Source: Dehalococcoidia bacterium (lineage in GTDB: Bacteria > Chloroflexota > Dehalococcoidia > Tepidiformales > Tepidiformaceae). From it: 48,284 bases of DNA. The notes under the pieces are model-generated. The model was not told where the DNA came from. It saw only the letters and a list, made by a program, of their open reading frames with translations, and did no database searches. A program made the translations under genes and the position numbers. This document shows, piece after piece, positions 41,781 through 48,284 of the stretch (position 1 is its first letter; the number at the start of each line of letters is the position of its first letter). The stretch covers positions 1-48,284 of the forward strand of contig JAJDYW010000044.1 in the NCBI GenBank assembly GCA_022824925.1, read 5' to 3'.

Positions 41781-42503
41781 TCAGGCGGCCTTCGGCTCCT
41801 CCTCGGAGCCGGGGGCCTGGAGCTTCTGGGCCATCGCTTCGACGAGGGTCGTCAGCCCGGAGACGGGCAGGTCGTCGAGTTCCTCGCCGGTGCGCTGGCG
41901 CACGGCGTCGCGCACCTGCATCTCCTCGAAGCCCTGCTTGCGTCCCAGCTCGACGATCGTGCGGCGCAGCCCGGAGGCCACGTCACCGCCCGCGCCGTCG
42001 CCGGCGAGGCTGTTCCCGAACTGCGCGCCGTAGCCCCGCAGGGCGCGCTTGAGCGCGTCCGTGACGGCGCCCTTGAAGGCCGTCTCGTGGCCCTCGATGG
42101 TGTCCTCGACGAGGGCCACGAAGCCCACGTCCGTGCGCGGCGGCGAGCCGGGGACGGTCACCCTGACGGTGGCGGAGTAGGCGCGCAGGGGCGTCGTCTC
42201 GCCCGTCTTCGCGTCGACCTTCTCGCTCTCGTGCAGCGTGACGTCGCCAACCAGCTCGTAGCCCCAGGAACCGAATCCGAAAATCCGATTCGCCTGGTCG
42301 ATGGCGGCGTGGCCCTCGAGGTAGGCGAAGGTCCGCCCCTTGCGCCCCTTGCGGTAGGAGACGAGGTCCTCGTCGAGGGGCTGGGCCAGCTTCTGCGTGA
42401 CCACGGGCGGGAGCCCGTCCCAGAGGAGGTCGTGCTCCTCGACGGGCGCGGGCTCGGGGCTGGAGCCGTTGCGGCTCACGAGGGCGGTGGTTCCGTTGTT
42501 CAT
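41781..42503 (-). CDS. Rad52/Rad22-type single-strand annealing protein
   Basis: 240 residues from ATG 42503 (AAGGAG 7 bases upstream). The conserved Rad52 core is clear: KLAQPLDEDLVSYRKGRKGRTFAYLEGHAAIDQANRIFGFGSWGYELV, then YSATVRVTVPG, DVGFVALVEDTIEGHETAFKGAVTDALKRALRGYG. The C-terminus is helical and acidic. It pairs complementary single strands. With the Cas4-like nuclease and SSB it would form an annealing-type recombination set like those of phages and plasmids. Confidence 0.88.
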   Translation of the reverse strand: MNNGTTALVSRNGSSPEPAPVEEHDLLWDGLPPVVTQKLAQPLDEDLVSYRKGRKGRTFAYLEGHAAIDQANRIFGFGSWGYELVGDVTLHESEKVDAKTGETTPLRAYSATVRVTVPGSPPRTDVGFVALVEDTIEGHETAFKGAVTDALKRALRGYGAQFGNSLAGDGAGGDVASGLRRTIVELGRKQGFEEMQVRDAVRQRTGEELDDLPVSGLTTLVEAMAQKLQAPGSEEEPKAA

Positions 42504-42775
42504 GGTGGTGCTCCTTCGTGCTGTGTGATGGGTTCGGTGCGGGCCTCCCCCGGGGAGACCCGTGGGCGGGGCAAGCCCCGGCGGGTAGCGGTCATCCAAC
42601 CTCCTTCGGTGTGGTGCGGGGAACTGCCTGTGAGGGGGTTCACGGGTGAACCCCTGGGCGTCGTGGTTGCTGGGCACGGGGCGGCAGCCCCGCGCACGGG
42701 CGGTAAGGCACAAGGCGTCGTTCGGGCCTCGGAGAGGACCCGGCGCGGCTCCAGGCTGGGTGGTCGGGGTGGGGG

Positions 42776-43816
42776 CTAGGCGGCGTCCCTCGCGGCCTGC
42801 AGGAGCAGGTGCTCGAAGACGGCCCGTCCGTGGGACGTGGCCGCAAGCTCGGCCACGTCGGAGACCCCGCCGGGCAGGGTCAGGGTGGCGGCGCGGGAGC
42901 CAAGCAAGCCCGCGAGGCGCGAAGCCGCCTCACGGCCCGGCTCGTCGCTGTCGAAGGCGATGAAGATCCGAGGGCAACCCCTGAGGGCGTGTGCGATGCG
43001 CTCAAGCCCCTGCGTCCCGAGGGCGGCGCAGGCGGGCAGTCCCCACTGCGCCAGGACGAGCCAGTCGAAGATTCCCTCGGTCACGACCGCCCAGGGAGGC
43101 GACGCCCCAAGCCGCCCTAACCCCAGGACCGGCTTCGGGCCGGGGAGCCCCTGGAAGCGAGGGGATCGCTCGTGGTCGATGGCGCGGCCTCCAAGCCAGG
43201 GGACGCGCCCGGCGGAGACCTCGGGGATCACCACCATCCCGGCGAAGCGTTCGCTCCTCCCGGCGAAGAGACCGGAGGCCTTCAGGCGTTCCTCGGCGAA
43301 GCCCCCGCTCGCGAGGAAGCGCCACAAGCCATGCCCGGGCGAGTAGCCCAGGCCCAGCCGCACGGCCGCTTTCTTGTCGAGTCCGCGCGAGGCGAGATAG
43401 GCCCTCGCCTCGCCGCTCCGGCGCAGTTCCCCAGCGTAGAACCGCGCCGCCGCCGTGAGCAGCGCGGGGTCCCGCTGGAAGGTGGTAGCGGTTCGGTGTG
43501 GGCGGCTGGGCCTCCTCGGCACTGCCGATGGCGGAGCGGAGTCGAGCCGCCGGATCGCCTCCGGCAGGCTCAGCCCCTCGAGGCGCTGGAGGAAGTCGAG
43601 GACGTCGCCGCCCTCGCCGCAGCCGAAGCAGTACCACTTCTCTGTGTCGCCGTACACCGTGAAGCTGCCCTCGCGCTCCTCGTGGAAGGGGCAGACCCCC
43701 TGGCGGACGCGGCCCCTGCCCCGCAGGAGCACGCCCGCCGACTCCACCACGTCCGCCAGCAGGTGCCGGCGCTTGAGGGCGGCGAGGTCGACGGAGGTCG
43801 TGGCGGTCGCCGTCAC
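42776..43816 (-). CDS. DnaG-like primase (CHC2 zinc finger and TOPRIM)
   Basis: 346 residues from GTG 43816, overlapping the previous stop by GTGA. The CHC2 zinc finger is VCPFHEEREGSF...WYCFGCGEGGD (Cys42, His45, Cys63, Cys66). The TOPRIM part has VTEGIFDWLVLAQWG (acidic residue near 243) and RIFIAFDSDEPG (near 285). It is shorter than chromosomal DnaG and lacks the helicase-binding domain, as in plasmid and phage primases. It makes primers for replication of the element. Confidence 0.88.
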   Translation of the reverse strand: MTATATTSVDLAALKRRHLLADVVESAGVLLRGRGRVRQGVCPFHEEREGSFTVYGDTEKWYCFGCGEGGDVLDFLQRLEGLSLPEAIRRLDSAPPSAVPRRPSRPHRTATTFQRDPALLTAAARFYAGELRRSGEARAYLASRGLDKKAAVRLGLGYSPGHGLWRFLASGGFAEERLKASGLFAGRSERFAGMVVIPEVSAGRVPWLGGRAIDHERSPRFQGLPGPKPVLGLGRLGASPPWAVVTEGIFDWLVLAQWGLPACAALGTQGLERIAHALRGCPRIFIAFDSDEPGREAASRLAGLLGSRAATLTLPGGVSDVAELAATSHGRAVFEHLLLQAARDAA

Positions 43817-44274
43817 GACGCACCACCGTCAAGGGGCCGGAGCCCCCGCAGGCTGCGCCGCGAGACCATCTTGCCGGGACGCCAGCGCATACCCAGGACG
43901 GCCAGCACCTCCAGCGTGCCGCCGTCGCCGCGCGGCGCGAGCACGGCGGCCCGCCCCGTGTCCGGGCTGTAGACGAGCGCCCCGCTGTCGCGGAAGTGGC
44001 GCCGTGCGATGGCGATCCACTCGGCGTACGCCCAGCGCGCCTGGTGCGCTTCCGCCGCCGGGACCTCGGCCCCGGCGAGGAGGGCAAGCGCCCCGTCGAG
44101 GTCGCCCGCCTGCCGCAGCCGGCGGGCGTCGTGGACGGTCCTCGCGAGGCTCTGCTCGGGAGCCTCGGGGACCGTGGCGAAGAGGCCGTCGATGAGCCGG
44201 TCCACCAGCGCTTCGAGGGTGGGCCGGGGGGTGGTCGTGGTCGTGAACGGGATGATCGAGGTCGCGGTGGTCAT
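43813..44274 (-). CDS. Hypothetical protein coupled to the primase
   Basis: 153 residues from ATG 44274, which overlaps the previous stop as ATGA and has CAGGAGGG upstream. A Thr-rich N-terminus (IIPFTTTTTPRPT) is followed by helices (ALVDRLIDGLFATV... LARTVHDARRLRQAGDLDGALALLAG) and a strand-rich end (GALVYSPDTGRAAVLAPRGDGGTLEVLAVLG). The longer frame upstream overlaps another gene. No family recognised. Its place in front of the primase suggests a replication role. Confidence 0.6.
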   Translation of the reverse strand: MTTATSIIPFTTTTTPRPTLEALVDRLIDGLFATVPEAPEQSLARTVHDARRLRQAGDLDGALALLAGAEVPAAEAHQARWAYAEWIAIARRHFRDSGALVYSPDTGRAAVLAPRGDGGTLEVLAVLGMRWRPGKMVSRRSLRGLRPLDGGAS

Positions 44275-44480
44275 CGTGTCCCTCCTGGGGCAGTGGGCTT
44301 CGTGGTCGGGCGGATGAGCTGGCGGAGCACGAGTGCCCCGAGGACGACGCCCGCCGCGTTCAGCGCGAAGAGCTCCAGGTCGCCGGTCAGGGGCAGCGGT
44401 CCGATCAGCAGGACCGCGAGCACCAGCCGGGTGCGCCACCCGAGGCGGGCGGCCGTCGTGACGACTTCCGTGATGTGCAT
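44271..44480 (-). CDS. Small two-helix membrane protein
   Basis: 69 residues from ATG 44480 (AAGGAG 6 bases upstream). Two hydrophobic segments (LVLAVLLIGPLPLTG and ALNAAGVVLGALVL) and a basic tail. It is the first gene of the tightly coupled operon that continues with 43813-44274 and the primase. Function unknown. Confidence 0.55.
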   Translation of the reverse strand: MHITEVVTTAARLGWRTRLVLAVLLIGPLPLTGDLELFALNAAGVVLGALVLRQLIRPTTKPTAPGGTR

Positions 44481-45140
44481 GCGCTTCTCCTTCGTGTGCA
44501 TGTCGCGTGGTCCGCGCCGGCATCCGGGGCGCGGGGAGCGTTGGTCGCCGGACACACTCCGCCCACGGTCGGATGCCGGACGTGGGGCTGGGGAGCGTGG
44601 CTTGTACCGGACCCGCGGCGGTTGGAACGCTCGGGGTCCTGGGTCGAGGTGGCAGCGCGACGTCAGCAGGCGGTGTGCCGCAGACGTGGCGAGGGCTCGG
44701 CCTTGCGCCTCGGAAGAGACGCGGACGAGCCCTCGGTGGTGCGCTGGAACGGGTTCCCTGGTGGGAACTGATACGAGGAGGAGCGACGCGCGGGACGCAC
44801 CTTCCCCAGGGTCTCCAGATGCCGCTGGACCGGGCCGCGGGCGAAGGACTTCAACACTCCGCCTCGCGGCAACTCCTTCGTGGGTGACCCGTTGGGAGAG
44901 CTACGTCATCCCGCTGGGTCTTCCGGGCCGAAGGAGACACCCCCAGGTTTCTCAGGCGGGAAACGCTGGAAAGCCAGAAATCGAGTTCGAGTATTGCCGA
45001 ACGGGTGTTCGGATGGAAGGGGTTTCGCGGGGGTCGGCGCGAATCACTTGCTCTGATGTGGCGACGCCGAAAGCGGCGGTCTCTCCGCTCCCCGGAGCTG
45101 AGGCACAGCCCTGGCCCCGGGGAGCGAAAAGCCCTTCCGG
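44481..45140. other. Leader and promoter region of the replication operon
   Basis: 660 bases with no supportable gene. A 69-codon minus-strand frame at 44663-44872 is basic but has no ribosome site. The stretch carries one operator-like site (45040-45060). A recurrence of the GGAGCGT motif of the hairpin cassettes (near 44536-44542) is also present. The operon's promoter should lie here. Confidence 0.45.
45040..45060. promoter_or_regulatory. Operator-like site 3 (replication operon side)
   Basis: CGAATCAC-TTGCT-CTGATGTG. It shares the TTGCT centre and 12 of 16 arm positions with the perfect palindrome at 47490-47510. It lies about 560 bases upstream of the first gene of the replication operon. 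Confidence 0.5.
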
Positions 45141-46385
45141 TCAGCCCTGCTGGCCGTCCGCTTCCACCCTGCCACCCTTCGCCGTTTCCCCGGCGGCGCC
45201 GCTGGAAGCGCCGTTCAACCAGTCGGTCTCGGGGTAGAACTCCTCGGGGGAACGCTGAGCCGGCAGGGCGTAGTCGCTCAGCCGGAATCTGCTCATCCCG
45301 CGGTCGAGGAGGGTCCCGGGGCTGTCCCCGGCGATCGTGATGACCCGGTCGTAGTCGCCGAGCGCCTCGCCGACCTTTTCCTGGGCGGTGAGGGCCATGG
45401 CCCGTGCCGCTCGCGCCCCGATGTTGTCAGGCTCGATCGCGAGGATGGCGGCGAAGTCCTCGGCCGCTTCGCCAGGCTCCCCGAGTTGCAGGTGAGCCTC
45501 TCCCCGGTCGAAGAGTGCGTGGATGCTCCCCGGGTCGCGGTCGATGACCCTGTTGAAGTCCTCCAGCGCCTCAGCGTGGCGGGAGAGGCCGCTGAGGGCC
45601 ACGCCCCGTCCAGCGAGGGCCTCGGGGCGGCCGGGGTCCAACTCGAGGGACCGTTCGAGAAGATCGAGGGCGGCGGCGTGCTCGCCCAGGGCGACGAGCG
45701 CCATCCCCTTCGCGCGGAGGGCGCCGTCGTGGTCCGGGTCCAGGCGCAAGAGTGCATCCAGATCCCCCAGCGCACGCTCGAACTCGCCTTCGTTGATCCA
45801 GGTGACGGCCATGGCGAAGCGGGACAGGTTGCTCGACGGCTCCAGCCTGATCGCGGTGGCGAAGTCCTCAACGGCCCGCTCGAACTCCCAGAGCTCGCGC
45901 AGGAGGAGGCCGCGGTTGTGGTAGGCGAGGGCCAGGCGGGGGTCGCGCTCAATCGCATCCGTGAGGTCCTCCACGCCTCCATCCTGATCGCCCACCGCGG
46001 CCCGCAGGCAGCCTCGGTGCAGGAGCGCACGCGCGTCAGCGGGGTTGAGCTCGATGGCCCGGTTGAAGTCGCCCATGCCACCGCGAAGGTCGCCGAGCTC
46101 GGCCCGGGCCGCTCCCCTGGCGTCGTACCCGGCGGCGTCGCCGGGGGTGAGGGAGATGACCCTCGTGAAGTCCTCCTCCGCGAGCCCGTCCTCGCCCAGG
46201 TCGCTGTGGAACAGTCCCCTCGTGGCGAGGGCGTCGGCATCGTCCGGGTTGGCCTCGATGCGTTCGTCCAGCGCTTCGATTTCTTCGCGGAACTCCTCGA
46301 CGGAGCGGGTTCTGAGAGTGCTGCAGGTGTAGCCGAGATACCTCGGCACCGTGGCTTCCACGTGCGGGATGGATTGCTCTTGCAT
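45141..46385 (-). CDS. TPR-repeat protein
   Basis: 414 residues with AGGAGGAATC 6 bases before the ATG. About nine to ten tetratricopeptide units fill residues 30-370, each of 34 residues, with the typical A-x-x-x-G-x-x-x and P pattern (for example ALDLLERSLELDPGRPEALAGRGVALSGLSRHAEAL). There is no signal peptide or enzymatic domain, so it is an intracellular scaffold for protein contacts. It lies between the HTH gene and the replication operon, with its own upstream palindrome at 46470-46492. Confidence 0.85.
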   Translation of the reverse strand: MQEQSIPHVEATVPRYLGYTCSTLRTRSVEEFREEIEALDERIEANPDDADALATRGLFHSDLGEDGLAEEDFTRVISLTPGDAAGYDARGAARAELGDLRGGMGDFNRAIELNPADARALLHRGCLRAAVGDQDGGVEDLTDAIERDPRLALAYHNRGLLLRELWEFERAVEDFATAIRLEPSSNLSRFAMAVTWINEGEFERALGDLDALLRLDPDHDGALRAKGMALVALGEHAAALDLLERSLELDPGRPEALAGRGVALSGLSRHAEALEDFNRVIDRDPGSIHALFDRGEAHLQLGEPGEAAEDFAAILAIEPDNIGARAARAMALTAQEKVGEALGDYDRVITIAGDSPGTLLDRGMSRFRLSDYALPAQRSPEEFYPETDWLNGASSGAAGETAKGGRVEADGQQG

Positions 46386-46469
46386 CGCCTGATTCCTCCT
46401 GGTGCGACAGTCCCCGGCGGTCGGTCGAGATTCTCCCCTGGGGGAGCGCTACCGGGACAGGGGAGGGTA

Positions 46470-46492
46470 GCACATGCGTTCGCATCGTGTGC
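46470..46492. promoter_or_regulatory. Palindrome upstream of the TPR gene
   Basis: GCACATGCG-TT-CGCAT-CGTGTGC: ATGCG/CGCAT pair around TT, and the outer GCACA/TGTGC pair with a small bulge. It lies 85-107 bases before the TPR start, in a place suited to an operator. Confidence 0.4.
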
Positions 46493-46542
46493 CCCGCCTG
46501 CCGGGGTATCTGCCCGGAGACGACCCGGCCGCGTGCCCTCCT

Positions 46543-47409
46543 TCAAGCGCGGGCGGCCACAGCCTCGCAACTCTGCAGCAGCGCCGCGCCGGCGGAGACG
46601 CCCAGCAGCAGACCGAAGACCACGACCCTTCGCCCCCAGCGGCGCAGCTGCGACCAGGCTATCGCCCGGTGCGCGTCCTCCAGCGCCATCCTGCGCCAGT
46701 TGGTCTGGGCGGAGCGGTTGAGGCCCCGCAGCGGCTGCGTCTCTGGAGGCAGGGTCAGCCCGTATTCCTCGAGCATGGCCAGCTCCAGGGTGAGGAGCCG
46801 CTCTTCCGTCAGGAGCCACCCGAGACCCTTCCCCGGGTGGGCATGTCCGGCCCGCAGCCGGCGCCACTCCTCCACCAGCGGCCAGGCCGCGTCGTAGGTC
46901 TCCTCGTCGCCCTCCTCCGGCTGCTCGACCACCACTTCCGGAGCGAAGCGCCTGGGCACCGGGCGCCGCACGGAACGGAGTCCGATCACCGCCTCCCGCT
47001 CACCAGCTACGACCCGACCCGCGCCATCCTCGGGACTTCGCTCCGCGGACCGCTTCCCGGGAGCCCCCCGCCGCTCGTCGAGACCGCTCCTGAGTTCCTT
47101 TGCCAGGGTGTCCATGCCCCGTTCGAGCAGCGTCAACCGCTGACCCAACTCCTCGACCTGTCCAACGAGCTCTGCCCCGGGGGATGTCTTCCCGGACGAC
47201 AGCAGGCGTTCGAGGGCGGCGCTCACGCGCCTCGACAGACGGCCGGACTGCACCGCGCGCAGCACCGTCTTGTCGCTCACGCCGAGCAACTCCGCCACCT
47301 CGGTGCGCCCTTCCTCGCGCACCAGCTCCCGCAGGAACCCGTGCAGCCGCAGGCGCCGCACGCTCTCGGAGGCCACCGCCTGGTCTTCGTCCGCATGGGC
47401 CTGGCTCAT
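46543..47409 (-). CDS. HTH / coiled-coil / C-terminal membrane-anchor protein
   Basis: 288 residues from ATG 47409 (starts at 47418 and 47448 are also open). Residues 19-70 have a helix-turn-helix (LHGFLRELVREEGRTEVAELLGVSDKTVLRAV) and SRRVSAALERLL. Residues 85-115 are a coiled coil (VEELGQRLTLLERGMDTLAKEL). The region RRFAPEVVVEQPEEGDEETYDAAWPLVEEWRRLR follows. Near the end lies a single transmembrane helix (VVVFGLLLGVSAGAALL). Proteins of this design are common in Chloroflexota and Rubrobacter-like genomes without a known role. Palindromes upstream suggest that it regulates itself and the block. Confidence 0.7.
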   Translation of the reverse strand: MSQAHADEDQAVASESVRRLRLHGFLRELVREEGRTEVAELLGVSDKTVLRAVQSGRLSRRVSAALERLLSSGKTSPGAELVGQVEELGQRLTLLERGMDTLAKELRSGLDERRGAPGKRSAERSPEDGAGRVVAGEREAVIGLRSVRRPVPRRFAPEVVVEQPEEGDEETYDAAWPLVEEWRRLRAGHAHPGKGLGWLLTEERLLTLELAMLEEYGLTLPPETQPLRGLNRSAQTNWRRMALEDAHRAIAWSQLRRWGRRVVVFGLLLGVSAGAALLQSCEAVAARA

Positions 47410-47489
47410 GTCCCGCATCCCCCGGTCTCGGTCACCCCACCTTCGCACCCGATCGCCGGCTCCGGACCCCCTGGAAGCCCTTTCCTGCG

Positions 47490-47510
47490 CACATCACTTG
47501 CTGTGATGTG
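47490..47510. promoter_or_regulatory. Operator-like site 1 (perfect palindrome)
   Basis: CACATCAC-TTGCT-GTGATGTG: perfect 8-bp arms with a 5-base centre, 80-100 bases upstream of the HTH gene start. Two variants of the site occur at 47584-47604 and 45040-45060. Confidence 0.7.
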
Positions 47511-47583
47511 GCTCGTTTGCATGCGGGACCGCCCACCCTGCCGTGTCCATTTTGTCCACCTTCGCCGGAACCGGCGCTTGACC

Positions 47584-47604
47584 CGACTCGCTTGCTGCGA
47601 TGTG
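47584..47604. promoter_or_regulatory. Operator-like site 2
   Basis: CGACTCGC-TTGCT-GCGATGTG, 94 bases from site 1. The TTGCT centre and inner CGC/GCG arms are symmetric. TTGACC overlaps upstream (47578-47583), so the site may cover a promoter that reads towards the right. Confidence 0.5.
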
Positions 47605-47659
47605 GCTGCCTGGCTCCGACGCCCCGGTTTCTCCCCGTCCTGACTGGCCCTGGGACAGC

Positions 47660-47675
47660 GTGGACAAATGTCCAC
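47660..47675. promoter_or_regulatory. Second type of palindrome (GTGGACA-AA-TGTCCAC)
   Basis: Perfect 7-bp arms around AA. The half-site TGTCCA occurs twice more as a direct repeat at 47545-47558 (TGTCCA-TT-TTGTCCA). It lies between the HTH gene and the rightward secreted-protein gene, about 170 bases before the latter's start. Confidence 0.55.
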
Positions 47676-47843
47676 CTCCCTCGATCTCCTGTACACCCCC
47701 CTGACCCCGGACCGTGTCCGGATCTGTCCTGGAGGCCCCCTGCGGGGCTCGTCCCAGGCTCTCCCGCAAGCACTGGAACAAACGTTCGTATTCATGCACC
47801 CTCGATTGCCCTCACCACACCGCCTCAGGCCAGGAGGGCAACC

Positions 47844-48284
47844 GTGCAACCCCATCCCCCGATCCCAGAGTCCCGCAAGAGGCGCCGCCCGGCGCTACTC
47901 GTGACGGTACTGCTGTCGGCAGCACTGCTGACGGTGGCCGTCGCCATCCCCACCGCCCTCGTTCTCGCCCAGGACCCGCCCGCCGACGAGGTGGTCTTCG
48001 TCAACGCCAGCGAGGATCCCGTCGAGCGCAAGGGCGACGGGCGCTTCATCGCGCGTCCCGTCTTCAGCACGCAGGTCGCGCCCCTCTACTACGGCGTGCG
48101 CGACCCCGACACGGGCGAGTTCCTGACGACGATGTTCCGGGTCCAGGGAGGCGAGAAGGACCGCAAGGACGGCTGGGAGTACTCCTTCGAGTACCCCTTC
48201 GAGGATGGCCAGGTCGAGCTCGACAAGGAGCGTCCCTACCTGCTCGTCATCCTCGCCATCAAGAACGGCGAGCCGTACCGCTTC
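47844..48284 (+). CDS. Secreted protein, N-terminal part (runs off the window)
   Basis: GTG 47844 with AGGAGGG 6 bases upstream opens 147 codons to the window edge. A basic n-region (RKRRRPALL) and a hydrophobic core (VTVLLSAALLTVAVAIPTALVLAQ) form a signal peptide with cleavage near VLAQ. The mature part is soluble and charged (VVFVNASEDPVERKGDGRF, PLYYGVRDPDTGEFLTTMFR, DGWEYSFEYPFEDG). I do not recognise the family. Opposite in direction to the replication block, it may be the first gene of a surface or transfer operon of the element. Confidence 0.7.
   Translation, partial: MQPHPPIPESRKRRRPALLVTVLLSAALLTVAVAIPTALVLAQDPPADEVVFVNASEDPVERKGDGRFIARPVFSTQVAPLYYGVRDPDTGEFLTTMFRVQGGEKDRKDGWEYSFEYPFEDGQVELDKERPYLLVILAIKNGEPYRF

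Noticed and set aside
44663..44872. 69-codon basic minus-strand frame in the replication operon leader
   Set aside because: No ribosome site, no resemblance to known proteins, and it lies where promoter and operator sequences are expected.
1..48284. tRNA and rRNA genes
   Set aside because: No cloverleaf-like sequence with a recognisable TTCGANNC arm and acceptor pairing, and no rRNA segments, were found by eye. A covariance-model search would be decisive.

Overview
The window is high-GC bacterial DNA. Its mix of genes fits an environmental, possibly host-associated Chloroflexota (SAR202/Dehalococcoidia-like) genome or a similar marine lineage. The clues are secreted Calx-beta and RCC1 repeat proteins, several Uma2 nucleases, a XamI-type restriction system, remnants of a large serine recombinase, and a coiled-coil HTH regulator of a kind I associate with that phylum. 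This taxonomic call is an inference from gene content, not from a marker gene.

Layout. 1-0.6 kb: the tail of a gene and a chain of overlapping mini-genes. 0.6-11.2 kb: secreted proteins, namely a PQQ-type sugar dehydrogenase lipoprotein, a 1949-residue Calx-beta repeat protein with a 16-G tract at its start, and a two-gene operon of a putative zinc metalloprotease lipoprotein and a short chimeric protein. 8.6-20.5 kb: three paralogous Uma2 genes are scattered among a LuxR-HTH/membrane/RCC1 protein, a second metalloprotease split by an in-frame TGA, and two pieces of serine recombinase. 21.2-23.7 kb: a glycine-betaine type ABC transporter (proV, proW) whose binding-protein gene is cut off after its signal peptide. 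24-31 kb: a defence-type cluster with a DUF4268 nuclease-like protein, a XamI-like restriction-modification pair, and an AAA ATPase plus TOPRIM (DUF4276) pair. 31-33.7 kb: gene debris, with a pentapeptide tail, a frameshifted Panacea (DUF4065) antitoxin, and a small secreted-protein gene with a textbook promoter but split by a 61-bp palindromic insertion.

33.8-48.3 kb is different: almost every gene is on the minus strand, tightly packed, often with ATGA/GTGA overlaps. It encodes an SF2 helicase, a DUF6094-like methyltransferase, a RadC/JAB protein, a Cas4-like nuclease, SSB, a Rad52-type annealing protein, a DnaG-like primase, three paralogous CxCxxW zinc proteins, a TPR protein and a membrane-anchored HTH protein. 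This reads as the replication and recombination block of a plasmid, ICE or phage-plasmid. Several genes are followed by related GC-rich hairpins, and palindromic operator-like sites lie upstream of the HTH gene and of the replication operon.

The middle third (12.7-33.7 kb) is rich in broken genes (at least eight), so it looks like an accessory region in decay, although assembly errors could cause some of the indels. The strongest leads are the phase-variable-looking G tract, the palindromic operators of the replication block, the repeated hairpins, the AAA/TOPRIM pair, the LuxR-RCC1 architecture and the 61-bp palindrome.
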